Below are positions 41,943 through 51,092 of a stretch of 64,000 nucleotides of DNA, in pieces; position 1 is the stretch's first letter; each line of letters opens with the position of its first letter. The notes under the pieces are model-generated. The model was not told where the DNA came from. It ran no database searches and saw only the letters and a list, made by a program, of their open reading frames with translations. The translations under genes and the position numbers were made by a program. This DNA is from Phycisphaerae bacterium (GTDB lineage: Bacteria > Planctomycetota > Phycisphaerae > Phycisphaerales > SM1A02), in NCBI GenBank assembly GCA_002705085.1, contig PAHO01000008.1, positions 1 to 64,000 on the forward strand, read 5' to 3'.

Positions 41943-42491
41943 ATGAAGGCTGTGAACACACCCACGAACAACATGTTCGGGAAAAATCGAACCTTGATCC
42001 GGATGGCCGAGTTGCAGTCCCGAGCTGACAGGTGGGCCAATCTGCTCCGAAGCAGTTTCATGGACCAAGGCGTGGATGTGCTTTTTCTTGAAGGCTCCCT
42101 CCTCGCAGTGGAAGCTTGGTGTGACCACGAACGCTTGTGGCGGGAATGCATCCGCGGGACCATGGCGGTTCCGGAGAATGAACTCCGCTTCGTCGAGCGC
42201 CTTTTGGCCGACCAAGGCTACCGATTTGGCCCCCCGCCCCGGGACATGGATCTGCTCATGGCCACAAAGCGCAGCGGTGGACGGTCCTGCCACGCCTTGG
42301 TGGATCAAGGCCATCCGTTCCGACACGACCCTCGAAGTGTGCGCGGTCGAATCGAACGTGGCCAATTCCTACAAGAAGCGATCGAACCGATCCAGAGCTA
42401 CTGGCATCGACACCAAACCAAGCAGCACGAGAACGAGCCCAGACTGGTGGCGGAGTGTTTGGGACTCCGGACCACAGCGTTTGGACAATGA
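41943..42491 (+). CDS. Hypothetical 182-residue protein
   Basis: A soluble, charged protein with no recognised domain. It has a moderately conserved look: FLEGSLLAVEAWCDHERLWREC and LRFVERLLADQGYRFGPPPRDMDLLM. Codon use (GAC, GAA, ATC, GCC, CGA) resembles the neighbouring genes, and GAGG lies 5 nt before the ATG, which favours it over the overlapping minus-strand frame 41886-42365. It lies between the divergent MFS gene and the convergent DUF1080 gene. Two Cys and several His could bind metal, but there is no clear motif. Function unknown. Confidence 0.6.
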   Translation: MKAVNTPTNNMFGKNRTLIRMAELQSRADRWANLLRSSFMDQGVDVLFLEGSLLAVEAWCDHERLWRECIRGTMAVPENELRFVERLLADQGYRFGPPPRDMDLLMATKRSGGRSCHALVDQGHPFRHDPRSVRGRIERGQFLQEAIEPIQSYWHRHQTKQHENEPRLVAECLGLRTTAFGQ

Positions 42492-42528
42492 ATCTCGCCG
42501 AACGGTCGAATCAGAGGTGCGGGAACCC

Positions 42529-43314
42529 CTACTCGGCCACCTGTGGGTCGGAGAGGGGACGCAGCCATACGTTCCGAAAGGCGATGGGGTCACCGTGGTC
42601 TTGGAATCGAAGCGGCCCAACTGGTTCGTGGGGCTCGTAAGACGTCCGAGCCTTGTGCTTGGTTGGCCCGAGGAGACTCACATGGTCTTGGACCAAGACA
42701 CCATTGATCATGACGGTAAGCGTTGCGGGACGAACCAGTTCTCCGGCTTCATCGAATCGAGGCCCACGAAAAACGATGTCGTAGAAATTCCACTGGTCCG
42801 CCGGCTTGATGGGGTTGGCCAATGGCGGGAATTGCCCATAAATCGAACCTGCCATCCCATCGGCATACGACTCATTCTCGAACGTGTGCAGAATTTGGAC
42901 TTCATACCGGTCCAAGAAGAAGACGCCACTGTTCCCGCCCATTTGTCCATTCACGCTGCGACCTTCGGGGAACTTCCATTCCAAGTGCAATTGACAATCG
43001 CCGAAGGATTCACGGGAGTGGATATCACCGGCCCCAGGGCCGACCGTCAGGACACCTTCAGAAAAAGGCCAGCGGCATGGATGGTCTCCCGAGCGAAGGG
43101 CTTGAACACCAGACCGCGGCCCCACCAGCACGATGGCGTCAGATGGCACGCCATTTTCAACCGCAACCACTGGTGGCTTGGGTCGATCTTCATCGTGCAC
43201 CCTCCACCGGAAACCGTCATCTTCCGTGGAGAGTCCACTGACCCCACTGGCGGCCAACGTCGACAGGGCGATTCCAATGGTGACGACCGACAACGCACGA
43301 ATTTGGCAGGGCAT
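42529..43314 (-). CDS. DUF1080 (3-keto-disaccharide hydrolase fold) secreted protein
   Basis: A 261-residue exported protein. The signal peptide is MPCQIRALSVVTIGIALSTLAASG. The concanavalin-like DUF1080 domain follows: RESFGDCQLHLEWKFPE, GNSGVFFLDRYEVQILHTFENESY, GMAGSIYGQFPPLANP, DQWNFYDIVFRGPRFD and TLTVMINGVLVQDHVSLLG. Members are extremely common in Planctomycetes; some were shown to cleave 3-keto-glycosides, others are only predicted carbohydrate-binding. ATG at 43314 is fixed by an AAGGAGGA ribosome site 7 nt upstream. It is divergent from the thioesterase gene. Confidence 0.92.
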   Translation of the reverse strand: MPCQIRALSVVTIGIALSTLAASGVSGLSTEDDGFRWRVHDEDRPKPPVVAVENGVPSDAIVLVGPRSGVQALRSGDHPCRWPFSEGVLTVGPGAGDIHSRESFGDCQLHLEWKFPEGRSVNGQMGGNSGVFFLDRYEVQILHTFENESYADGMAGSIYGQFPPLANPIKPADQWNFYDIVFRGPRFDEAGELVRPATLTVMINGVLVQDHVSLLGPTKHKARTSYEPHEPVGPLRFQDHGDPIAFRNVWLRPLSDPQVAE

Positions 43315-43341
43315 GAATCTTCCTCCTTGGGGCATAAAGAG

Positions 43342-43351
43342 ATGCTAACGT
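43342..43351. promoter_or_regulatory. Overlapping divergent -10-like boxes
   Basis: ATGCTAACGT contains TAGCAT on the minus strand (43342-43347) and TAACGT on the plus strand (43346-43351) sharing TA. The plus box is 7 nt before the ATG at 43359; the minus box leaves a leader with a good Shine-Dalgarno sequence for the DUF1080 gene. Matches to the consensus are weak (4 and 3 of 6). Confidence 0.3.
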
Positions 43352-43358
43352 CAAGGTG

Positions 43359-43754
43359 ATGATTCACGCGACGCCCTTTACCGTTGGTTTGGCCGATACC
43401 GATGCGCTGGGAGTGGCGTACCACCCGTACGCGCTTCAATTGGCCCAGCGCAACCTCGAGTCCTGGCTCGCCAGCTTGGGATTGCCCCTGACCGAGATCA
43501 TCAACAACCAGACGTGGGCGTTACCCGTGGTTCGGGTGGAACTTGATTGGCATCACCCCCTGCATCTCGGCACCGAAGGTGAGGCGCTCCTGACTGAGGT
43601 GGATCCCGGATCAAAATCACTCACGCTGACGCACGTGATCCGGGCGGTTGAACAAAAAGCCGCCACCGTCAAAGTGGTTCACGCTTGCCTGGACCGAACC
43701 ACTGGCCAAAGCATGCCGCTGCCCACGATGCTGACTGAGGCCTTACCTTCCTGA
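43359..43754 (+). CDS. Hotdog acyl-CoA thioesterase (4HBT type)
   Basis: A 131-residue hotdog-fold thioesterase. The start TPFTVGLADTDALGVAYHPYAL is the 4-hydroxybenzoyl-CoA thioesterase signature with D15 as the likely catalytic Asp, followed by the core helix AQRNLESWLASLGL and strands VVRVELDWHHPLHLG. It converges on menE with a 12-nt overlap. Because all other menaquinone genes to the demethyl stage are adjacent, it is a good candidate for the DHNA-CoA thioesterase step (MenI-like), which is otherwise missing from the operon; this is an inference from position. ATG at 43359 is preferred over the in-frame GTG just before it. Confidence 0.82.
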   Translation: MIHATPFTVGLADTDALGVAYHPYALQLAQRNLESWLASLGLPLTEIINNQTWALPVVRVELDWHHPLHLGTEGEALLTEVDPGSKSLTLTHVIRAVEQKAATVKVVHACLDRTTGQSMPLPTMLTEALPS

Positions 43755-44882
43755 GGCGGGGCGTTGCCAGACTGGGCTGGCCTCGGTCACCAGAGTGTCC
43801 AAGGAAGATTGACTCGGCTTCCGCCCCTCAAGATCCGGCAACCGGTACACGGCATGCGGCGTCGACCAAGGCTCGCGTTCACAGGCAAAGGCATCGAGCA
43901 CTTCCAAACTTGGCACCACATCCAAGAACGCGATGGGAACGTGCTGCCAGCGGGGATGGGGTTGAGCAACCACCACCGCCTGACGCACACCCGGCAATGA
44001 TCGCAGGGCTGACTCTAGGGTGGCCGGACGAACGTTGTGTCCACCGCACGTGAATCCATCGTCGCTTCGCCCCTCAATAATCAGGCTGCCGTCTTCGGCC
44101 AACCGCCCAAGGTCACCAGTGAGGACCGGACCTTCAGCAAACGGGCCGCGCACGACCACTTCACCGTCCTCGATCGACAACTGGACCCCGGGCAAGGGAT
44201 GGCCGGAATACCCGACGGGTTCACTCCCAGAGCGCCGACCAATGGTGACCGCCGCCGCGGTCTCGGTGGCCCCCCAAGTGGCGTACAAAGGCCACCCCAG
44301 TTCAAGCGCTTCATGGATCCATGCTGGCGGGGTGGGAGCTCCGCCAACCATCGCACAACGAAGCGTCGACGAAGGCCTGACTCCATCATCTAAAAGGTCA
44401 CGCAACTGCGTCGGCACCAACGAGATGTGGGTGCACCGCTGGACCAAGTCGGCCGGCGACCCAGGGTCCGCGACAGCGGAAGCCACCAAAGCCCTGACCA
44501 GCACCGAGATCCCACCAATGTGGTCGCAAGGCAAACACCAGCCCCAAGAGTCACCCGGACCAAAGGCAACCGCGTGGTTGACCAATGTGGCCATCTGCAC
44601 CATCGCCTCCCACCGCAACGTTCTCACCTTCGGCTCCCCCGTCGTACCGCTGGTCCGCAAATGCACCAAAGCGTCAGAAGAAATCTGTCCGGGAACCACC
44701 GTTCGGGTGGGACTTCCCACCGCGTTCCGAAGAAGTTCCACCACGCCTTGATCTTGCAGCGTGCCCAAAAAGCGGTTGGCAAAATCCTCACCCGGGGGCA
44801 AGTCAAAAGGGCCATCCCCAGCGCACAACCCAACGGAAGCGCCTCGAACCAGTTCAGACCGAAGCCGAGACGCTAGATCCAT
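43743..44882 (-). CDS. menE: o-Succinylbenzoate-CoA ligase
   Basis: A 379-residue adenylate-forming ligase that activates o-succinylbenzoate to its CoA ester in menaquinone synthesis. The ATP-binding loop is LRTSGTTGEPKVRTL. YATWGATETAAAVT and LTGDLGRLAEDGSLIIEGRSDDGF are the standard A5 and A7 motifs, and GHNVRPATLESAL follows. The C-terminal domain is somewhat short compared with the usual 450-490 residues. The start at 44882 overlaps the menC stop by 10 nt; a longer frame reaching 44948 lies inside menC. The final catalytic Lys of the C-terminal domain may be the one in EGRKPSQSSL. Last gene of the men operon. Confidence 0.9.
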   Translation of the reverse strand: MDLASRLRSELVRGASVGLCAGDGPFDLPPGEDFANRFLGTLQDQGVVELLRNAVGSPTRTVVPGQISSDALVHLRTSGTTGEPKVRTLRWEAMVQMATLVNHAVAFGPGDSWGWCLPCDHIGGISVLVRALVASAVADPGSPADLVQRCTHISLVPTQLRDLLDDGVRPSSTLRCAMVGGAPTPPAWIHEALELGWPLYATWGATETAAAVTIGRRSGSEPVGYSGHPLPGVQLSIEDGEVVVRGPFAEGPVLTGDLGRLAEDGSLIIEGRSDDGFTCGGHNVRPATLESALRSLPGVRQAVVVAQPHPRWQHVPIAFLDVVPSLEVLDAFACEREPWSTPHAVYRLPDLEGRKPSQSSLDTLVTEASPVWQRPASGR

Positions 44883-45769
44883 GGCTGCCAGTCCAGTTCG
44901 GGCAATTCGACCTCCGGCAATGAAGACGTCACATCGACCGCGGGCCAAGCTTCATAGAGGTCTGCCGTGCCAAGGCCTTGCGCGCGACTCAGTCCATATC
45001 GCTGAGCCACTCGGCACAGCACGCCCAAGGTCCAAGGCGACTCGAAGCAACTGGTCAAAACGACGTCTCGCTGAAGCTTCTCAGCACAGGTGATTTCATC
45101 GGCCAACTCTTCAAGGGAGCCAAGTCGCGTGGGCTTCATGACATGAACCCATGCACCCGGTTCATCCTCATGGCGGGAGGCCGTGGGGTCATGGAGCGAC
45201 TCATCGAGACCCACGGGGACCACTTTGGCGAGCTCAGGAAGTTGCGAAGGATCAACCAGAGGTTCTTCCACATATTCAATGCGGTCGTGAGGCAGAGAAG
45301 AAACCACTTCCAATACCTGCGCCAAACTCAGAAGCCGATTGCCATCCAATCGAAGTCGGCAATGTGGCAACTGCTCAAGCACCGAAAGCACTCGAGAAAC
45401 ATCTCGGCTTGGGTCACGCCCAATTTTCACTTTCACGACCGCGTGAGCATCAGAACCGGCCTCATCACCCACAACGAGAGCGTTCAGGGCCGGCAAACTT
45501 CTCGTCGCGTCGCGCTGCGTCCAAGACTCCCCGTCCTGCTGGGCTCGAAGAACACTCTCGGCGAACCGGGCTGACGGCGTACGCAACGTGCCGGCCGCCA
45601 AATCATCCAGAGCCTCCGAAAGACTTTCTTGATGCAAACCGGGAAGCGGAGAAACCTCAGCCACACATCCATCCACTTCCACGAAGGCCAACTCCCGTTC
45701 CAGCAACCCGCCCGCCACCGGCAAAGGGGGAGCCATCGGGACCGACAGTTTGGCAAAGCGTGTGATCAT
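44873..45769 (-). CDS. menC: o-Succinylbenzoate synthase
   Basis: A 298-residue enolase-superfamily enzyme that dehydrates SHCHC to o-succinylbenzoate. The catalytic set is visible: the KxK pair in AVVKVKIGRD, metal ligands in RLDGN, EYVEEPL and GLDES, and the second Lys in HVMKPTRLGS. TSCFESPWTL and the closing GTADLY match MenC. ATG at 45769 overlaps the menA stop by 4 nt (ATGA), and the frame starting further upstream was rejected. Slightly shorter than the 320-residue norm, with a compact N-terminal capping domain. Confidence 0.92.
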   Translation of the reverse strand: MITRFAKLSVPMAPPLPVAGGLLERELAFVEVDGCVAEVSPLPGLHQESLSEALDDLAAGTLRTPSARFAESVLRAQQDGESWTQRDATRSLPALNALVVGDEAGSDAHAVVKVKIGRDPSRDVSRVLSVLEQLPHCRLRLDGNRLLSLAQVLEVVSSLPHDRIEYVEEPLVDPSQLPELAKVVPVGLDESLHDPTASRHEDEPGAWVHVMKPTRLGSLEELADEITCAEKLQRDVVLTSCFESPWTLGVLCRVAQRYGLSRAQGLGTADLYEAWPAVDVTSSLPEVELPELDWQPWI

Positions 45770-46599
45770 CCCAAGACCAGACCCAACGCGGTCAACAACG
45801 ACCACCCAAACAATGCCACGGCAGTTGGGCCGAGTGCAAAAGGCTTCATCGCGGGAATGCCCAACGCCAGCACCCCCAGACCCGCCAGAAGATCAAGCTT
45901 GATTGCCAAGTACACGCTCAAAGCCGCCGAGCCGACCAACATCATCCGCCACTGCCAACGCACAAATGTGGGGCCACAACGAACCGCGAGCGTCTTTTTC
46001 CCCACCAGGGCATCCTCCGAATGGTCACGGAGATTGTTGATCGCCAGCAACGCAACCGCAAGGAACCCAGGGCCGAACCCCAGACCCCAACTGACTTCAT
46101 TCAATGAACCACCAGAGGCAAAGATGGTCCCCGAAACCGCCACGGGACCAAACATCAAGAGAACCACCGCATCCGCGGTGCCGCAATAGGCCATGGGGTA
46201 GGGGCCAGCCGTGTACGACCAGGCCAACAACGCGGAGAGGACACCAAGCGGCGCGAAGATCCATGAAACGGCAAACCCCAGCCATACTCCGATCGCAACC
46301 CCCAAGCCCAGCATCAGGGCCGCGGCCCTCCACATGGCTCGAGGGGAGATGCGACCGCTCGCCACTGCACGCTGGGGCTTGTCACCATCCATTCGATCAT
46401 GATCCGCCCCGCGTTCAAAGTCCGCGACGTCGTTGACAAAATTGCAGCCGATTTGAAAACACAGCGCTGCCAGAGCCGCCAACCCGACAGGCAACACCAG
46501 AAATTGATCGTGGGCCAGCAGCCACCCCGTGGCCAACACCAGCGGCGCAAAGGCGGCGGCCAGAGTCCGTGGGCGGGTCGCGGCGATCCAGTCTTGCAT
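45766..46599 (-). CDS. menA: 1,4-Dihydroxy-2-naphthoate polyprenyltransferase
   Basis: A 277-residue UbiA-family integral membrane enzyme with about 8-9 helices, attaching a polyprenyl chain to DHNA to give demethylmenaquinone. It starts with the MenA signature AATRPRTLAAAFAPLVLATG. The prenyl-diphosphate/Mg site is NFVNDVADFERGADHD, with DGDKPQRAVASGRIS after it, and the second Asp-rich loop is around LLAINNLRDHSEDALVGK. Its start shares one base with the menB stop. Membrane location and reaction follow from the family. Confidence 0.94.
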   Translation of the reverse strand: MQDWIAATRPRTLAAAFAPLVLATGWLLAHDQFLVLPVGLAALAALCFQIGCNFVNDVADFERGADHDRMDGDKPQRAVASGRISPRAMWRAAALMLGLGVAIGVWLGFAVSWIFAPLGVLSALLAWSYTAGPYPMAYCGTADAVVLLMFGPVAVSGTIFASGGSLNEVSWGLGFGPGFLAVALLAINNLRDHSEDALVGKKTLAVRCGPTFVRWQWRMMLVGSAALSVYLAIKLDLLAGLGVLALGIPAMKPFALGPTAVALFGWSLLTALGLVLG

Positions 46600-47417
46600 C
46601 AGGGCCGCCGAGGATATTTGGAGAAGTCAGGAGGACGCTTCTCCACGTAGGCATTGCGACCTTCTTGGCCTTCTTCACTCATGTAAAAGAGCATGGTTGC
46701 GTTGCCGGCCAACTCTTGGAGGCCGGCCTGTCCATCGCAATCGGCATTCAAGGCGGCCTTCAAACATCGAATGGCGATGGGTGATTTGCTCAAGATCTCC
46801 CGGCACCACTGCTCGGTCTCCGCCTCCAACTGGTCATACGGCACAACCGCATTCACCAAGCCCCAATCCAAGGCTTGCTTCGCGTCGTACTGTCGGCACA
46901 AGAACCAAATCTCCCGGGCCCGCTTCTGGCCAACGATGCGGGCCATGTAGGAAGCGCCCCATCCGCCATCAAAAGAACCAACCTTGGGCCCAGTCTGACC
47001 GAACCGTGCGTTTTCAGAACAAATGGTGAGGTCACACAACATGTGGAGCACGTGGCCGCCGCCGATGGCGTACCCCGCGACCGATGCGATCACCGGCTTG
47101 GGACAGGTACGAATCTCACGCTGAAAATCCAACACGTGCAATCCGGTGTGCCCATCTTCGTCACCGTACCCATCGTCCCCACGCACCTTCTGATCGCCCC
47201 CCGAACAGAACGCCAACTCGCCTTCGCCGCGAAGGATGACTACCCCAACCGATCCGTCCATCCGGGCCATCTGCAACGCTTCGCGCATTTCAATCACAGT
47301 TCGAGGACGGAAAGCGTTCCGAACTTCGGGACGGCAAATGGTGATCCTGGCAATCCCGTCGCCAGTGGTTTCGTAACTGATGTCCGTAAATTCACCTTGG
47401 AGGGTGTACACCGTCAT
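46599..47417 (-). CDS. menB: 1,4-Dihydroxy-2-naphthoyl-CoA synthase
   Basis: A 272-residue crotonase-fold enzyme that closes the second ring, turning OSB-CoA into DHNA-CoA. MenB-specific blocks are [66 protein letters not shown], and the terminal [21 protein letters not shown] at 47417 overlaps the menH stop by 4 nt and starts just before the conserved N-terminus; the longer frame to 47636 lies in menH and was rejected. Length equals that of known MenB. Confidence 0.96.
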   Translation of the reverse strand: MTVYTLQGEFTDISYETTGDGIARITICRPEVRNAFRPRTVIEMREALQMARMDGSVGVVILRGEGELAFCSGGDQKVRGDDGYGDEDGHTGLHVLDFQREIRTCPKPVIASVAGYAIGGGHVLHMLCDLTICSENARFGQTGPKVGSFDGGWGASYMARIVGQKRAREIWFLCRQYDAKQALDWGLVNAVVPYDQLEAETEQWCREILSKSPIAIRCLKAALNADCDGQAGLQELAGNATMLFYMSEEGQEGRNAYVEKRPPDFSKYPRRP

Positions 47418-48079
47418 GACTGCAACTCCTTGAAGAGCTCTTGAATGGCCAGCGCTGTGGCCTCTGGTGACTCCAAGTGGATGGCATGACCAGCTCGTGG
47501 GATCACCCGATGGGGAAAAGATTCTGGTGGTACACGATAGGCCTGATCGAGATTTCCGACCACAAACCCAAGGCCACCGCCCAAGGCGGGAACCGGCGTC
47601 CGACCCGGTGAAGCCGCCGCCAGCACGGCGGCCCACGCCTCAGATTGCTGCACCACACCACAGCGGCGCGCCTTGATGTCTTCCCAGCCCGGTGAAGATC
47701 GCAGGGCATCAAACAATGGCTGCTGATACCAAGCCTTGAGAAATGTCGGTGGATCCTGTCGCAGTTCTTCAGCCCGCACATCATCAATCTGGGCCCGGTG
47801 AGCACGGGCGTCAGCGCCATGAAGCCCTGTGCCTGCGGACAGAGCAAGGGTGGGCGTCCCGTCTTGGGCTGCCAGCAAGACCCTGCCCCCCATGGAATAC
47901 CCAATCCGAAGATCCGCCGAAATGCTCTGCAACTGGGTGGCCATGCTTGAGATGGAACCGCCCCCCAGATCAAGCGGGGTGAGCACTCGCCAAGACCAAT
48001 CTTTGGGGCACGCGGAACGCACTCCGTCGAAATCACAAGAAGCGCCAAGAAATCCGGTGACAGCTACGACACGCGGCAT
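47414..48079 (-). CDS. menH: SHCHC synthase, alpha/beta hydrolase
   Basis: A 221-residue alpha/beta hydrolase-fold lyase that eliminates pyruvate from SEPHCHC to give SHCHC. The nucleophile elbow is GYSMGGR (Ser in the centre), and the His of the triad is in [12 protein letters not shown] near the C-terminus. The sequence is short but matches the MenH pattern [14 protein letters not shown] at the start. The gene overlaps menD by 16 nt and menB by 4 nt. Assigned partly from position, since MenH resembles many small hydrolases. Confidence 0.88.
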   Translation of the reverse strand: MPRVVAVTGFLGASCDFDGVRSACPKDWSWRVLTPLDLGGGSISSMATQLQSISADLRIGYSMGGRVLLAAQDGTPTLALSAGTGLHGADARAHRAQIDDVRAEELRQDPPTFLKAWYQQPLFDALRSSPGWEDIKARRCGVVQQSEAWAAVLAAASPGRTPVPALGGGLGFVVGNLDQAYRVPPESFPHRVIPRAGHAIHLESPEATALAIQELFKELQS

Positions 48080-49707
48080 GCCGAACTGACCATTTGATTG
48101 GCTGCGCGCCGAAGTTGTTCCGATTCCGGAGCCAACTTGGCGTGCAAGAAACCTGGTTCTCCGATGGCTGCCAAAGCGGCCAAGCCTTGAGCAAAGGAAC
48201 CACGATCTTCGGCCACAACGGTGCGGTATCCCAGAGCGGTGGCCACCGCCCCCAAATCAGTGGAGCGCGGAGAGACAAAGTCATCCAAAGGAACATCCGA
48301 GGCAAAAGGCAAGTCTCGGAAGATCTGGCCACCACCGTTATCAACCGCGACCACCACCACGGGCAAGTTGGTCTCCGCGAGCTGAGCCAGGCCAGAAAGA
48401 TCGTGACGAATGGTTTGATCGCCCAAGAGGGCAACCACCGGTCGACCGTCAAGCCCCAAACCGAAAGCAGTGGAGATCTGACCATCGATTCCCGACAGAC
48501 CGCGCGAAGCGTGGACATCGGCCACCACTTGGGTGGTCCAACGGTCCAGCTCACGCACCGAACGACTGTTGCCCACCAACAGTCTCGAAGTGGAAGGGGT
48601 TACCGAACCGACTTGGGCCGCAATCCAAGGTTCAGAGAACCCGCACTCCTCCAACGCGGTTTGACGTGCGGCTTGCACGGTTGAACAGAACGACTCAATG
48701 TCTGCAGGCAGCACCTTGGCTTGTGCATCAAGACCAGTGACGGCCATACTCAAATGCTCAAGGGTGGTTTCCAAGACCAAAGCGGGTTCGTCGTCCCCCT
48801 CCACGCGGCCATGCTCACCAGGAACAAGCAAGCGATTCGCTGAGTTTCGAGCCAGAAACGCACTGGTCGATCGACTTGTGGGGCGCCCCCCCAAGTGGAG
48901 CAGAACCGGACAACGGATGGGCGGCTCCCCGTCCAGCCATCCCCCCCATGGCAACGTCGATTCGATGTCACGAACGCCAGAAGCAATGTCAGCCAGCACA
49001 GGCCAACCCAAAGCCTGAACCAGAGCACGCGCCGCCCGCCGATCACGGGGCCGAGCCAATGGTCCGACAAAGACCACCCCCTGGTTTTCCTCCATCAACC
49101 GTTGGGCCACTTGCTGGGTACCCACACCGGGAGCTGTATCGAGAACCGTTCGACGACGCGGCAGTTCCAGTGCAGAAACTTCGGGAATCGGACTGGGCAA
49201 CAACGGTTCATCAAAACCAATGTTGACATGCACCACGCCGCGCTCCGCGGATCGCCATGCGTCCAAGGCCAAACCGGAAGCATGGGTACTTGCATCAGCA
49301 ACCAAGGAGCGGTTGACCGAACCCGACAACATGGCGACTTGATCTCCGGTCTGGTTGGCACCAGTGCCACGGAGCCTGACCGGTCGATCCGCGGTCACCA
49401 ACAACATCGGGATACCGGACTGACGGGCTTCAACGACCGACGGAAGGAGATTGGCCACCGCGCTGCCACTGGTGGTCACAATCGCAGCCGGACGGCCTTC
49501 GACACGGGCCCACCCCAGAGCGACAAATCCAGCCGATCGTTCGTCGTCGATGCGAACAACTTGTAAGTCATTTTCACGGGCCGCCAAGACCAATGGCGCA
49601 CAACGGGCTCCGGGTGCCAGCACAACACACCCGAGACCACAGGCTTTCCAGGTGGCGAACAACGATCGGGCAAAAGTCAAATTGTCAGACCCAGTGCAAC
49701 TGCTCAC
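48064..49707 (-). CDS. menD: SEPHCHC synthase (thiamine diphosphate enzyme)
   Basis: A 547-residue ThDP-dependent enzyme that joins isochorismate and 2-oxoglutarate. The MenD N-terminal signature is clear: VVLAPGARCAPLVLAA (usually GSRSTPL), DERSAGFVALGWARVEGRPAA, TSGSAVANLLPSVVEA and RGTGANQTGDQ. The ThDP/Mg region in the C-terminal third reads ALLGDQTIRHDLSGL...VVAVDNGGGQIF. It starts 3 nt after the menF stop. Reaction known from the family. Confidence 0.95.
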   Translation of the reverse strand: MSSCTGSDNLTFARSLFATWKACGLGCVVLAPGARCAPLVLAARENDLQVVRIDDERSAGFVALGWARVEGRPAAIVTTSGSAVANLLPSVVEARQSGIPMLLVTADRPVRLRGTGANQTGDQVAMLSGSVNRSLVADASTHASGLALDAWRSAERGVVHVNIGFDEPLLPSPIPEVSALELPRRRTVLDTAPGVGTQQVAQRLMEENQGVVFVGPLARPRDRRAARALVQALGWPVLADIASGVRDIESTLPWGGWLDGEPPIRCPVLLHLGGRPTSRSTSAFLARNSANRLLVPGEHGRVEGDDEPALVLETTLEHLSMAVTGLDAQAKVLPADIESFCSTVQAARQTALEECGFSEPWIAAQVGSVTPSTSRLLVGNSRSVRELDRWTTQVVADVHASRGLSGIDGQISTAFGLGLDGRPVVALLGDQTIRHDLSGLAQLAETNLPVVVVAVDNGGGQIFRDLPFASDVPLDDFVSPRSTDLGAVATALGYRTVVAEDRGSFAQGLAALAAIGEPGFLHAKLAPESEQLRRAANQMVSSACRVS

Positions 49708-49710
49708 CGA

Positions 49711-51042
49711 TCACCCCGTTCCGGGCAGCGCCGCGCGAGCCACCGCGAGCTTCGCTTCGGTTTCAACAAATTCCATCTCCGGCTGGGAATCACGAACAAT
49801 CCCCGCCCCGGCAAACAAGGTGGCCTTCTCCGGTGACAATCGCAGCGATCGGATTCCCACCGCAACGTCATGCCCCGATCCATCAAAAAGCCCGATGGGG
49901 CCGGCGTATAAGCCGCGGTCAAAGCCTTCTTGACCGGTCAAATGCGACCGGGCAGTGGTGGTGGGGCGCCCACAAACCGCAGGGGTGGGATGCAACAACC
50001 CCAACACTGCCGCATCATCCACACCCTCGTTCAGGATCAACTCAAGCTGTCGGCGCAAATGCCAAAGGCCGCCGGCTGCGGGGACCACCGCCAACTGATC
50101 ATGGCCTCTCGCGTCCCGCGCGATGGAAGCCATACGCTCGGAGACCGATCGCACCACCACATCGTGCTCATGACGATCTTTGCTGCTTTCCAGAAGCTGC
50201 ATGGCTTCGTCCGCCGATCGGGCCCGCACCGTGCCAGCCAACATTTCGGTGTGCAAACGTTGCCCATGTCTTCGTGACAAACGCTCTGGGCTGGAGCCGA
50301 GAAAGGCATGCTCTCCTGATTCCACCAAAAAGGCATAGTGGTTTCCGGTGGCGAGTTGATGCAAGACGTACGCCGCATCGATGGGCTCGGAAAGGCTGTA
50401 ACCCACACGTCGAGCGAGAACCACTTTTTCAAAATCACCAGACTCGATGGCCTGTACTGCATCTTGAACCAAGGCACAAAAGTCACGATCTTCTTCCTGG
50501 CGGTACATCCGAGCGGTCACCGGTGACCGACGTGGGACCAAGAGTGAAGCTCGCGCGGGCTCGATGGCTTCGGGCCGCTCACCCGGCAGCAAGTACCCCA
50601 CAAGCCGCTGGCGTCCTTCCCCAACTTCCAGTTGCAGGCGAGGCAACGTCCAACCCCGTCGACCAAAGGGCATCCATCCGGGACTGCTCTCCACCCCGGG
50701 ATCAAATCGGCTCCAGGCCACCACCGAAGCCTCCGGCATCAATTCCCTGAAAGCACTGAGCGTGGCGTCGTCGATCCAGTCACCTCGGAGAGCCGCATCA
50801 ACCCCGGCAATGGTCCGGCCGGCTCGGGTTTTGAAGACGACTCTTCGCCCCAAAGCCCGACCACACACTTCACGGATGGGGTCCAAAGGACTCGACAAAT
50901 CAACTACCAGTCGCCGCCAACCGTCCCCCGGGGCCGTAGCCAATCGCTGCAAGACGGCCAAAGCAGACGGCAGATCCGTCGCCGAAGCGGTGTGCATATC
51001 CACCGGGCCACTGGAAATCCTCGAGCGGGACATGTGGATCAT
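49711..51042 (-). CDS. menF: Isochorismate synthase
   Basis: A 443-residue chorismate-utilising enzyme converting chorismate to isochorismate, the first committed step to menaquinone. The conserved C-terminal domain shows SGDFEKVVLARRV, FLGSSPERLSRR, EMLAGTVRARS, LLHPTPAVCGRPT, RGLYAGPIG and FAGAGIVRDSQPEMEF. The N-terminal half is weakly conserved, as usual. ATG at 51042 is preferred because GAGG lies 6 nt upstream; an ATG three codons later is also possible. First gene of the seven-gene operon. Isochorismate synthase for a siderophore is excluded by the menD neighbour. Confidence 0.93.
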   Translation of the reverse strand: MIHMSRSRISSGPVDMHTASATDLPSALAVLQRLATAPGDGWRRLVVDLSSPLDPIREVCGRALGRRVVFKTRAGRTIAGVDAALRGDWIDDATLSAFRELMPEASVVAWSRFDPGVESSPGWMPFGRRGWTLPRLQLEVGEGRQRLVGYLLPGERPEAIEPARASLLVPRRSPVTARMYRQEEDRDFCALVQDAVQAIESGDFEKVVLARRVGYSLSEPIDAAYVLHQLATGNHYAFLVESGEHAFLGSSPERLSRRHGQRLHTEMLAGTVRARSADEAMQLLESSKDRHEHDVVVRSVSERMASIARDARGHDQLAVVPAAGGLWHLRRQLELILNEGVDDAAVLGLLHPTPAVCGRPTTTARSHLTGQEGFDRGLYAGPIGLFDGSGHDVAVGIRSLRLSPEKATLFAGAGIVRDSQPEMEFVETEAKLAVARAALPGTG

Positions 51043-51092
51043 TCTAGTCCTCGGGAATACCACCCGCCGAGACCGATATTCTCTGCAGAACC

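Noticed and set aside
41886-42365. 159-codon minus-strand alternative to the 41943 gene
   Set aside because: The plus frame has a ribosome site and codon use like its neighbours; the minus frame has neither.
42076-43359. 427-codon plus-strand open frame
   Set aside because: It overlaps the DUF1080 gene (with signal peptide and perfect ribosome site) and part of 41943-42491; its product has no plausible domain.
49593-50750. 385-codon plus-strand open frame
   Set aside because: Antisense to menD and menF, Pro/Arg-rich low-complexity product typical of shadow frames.
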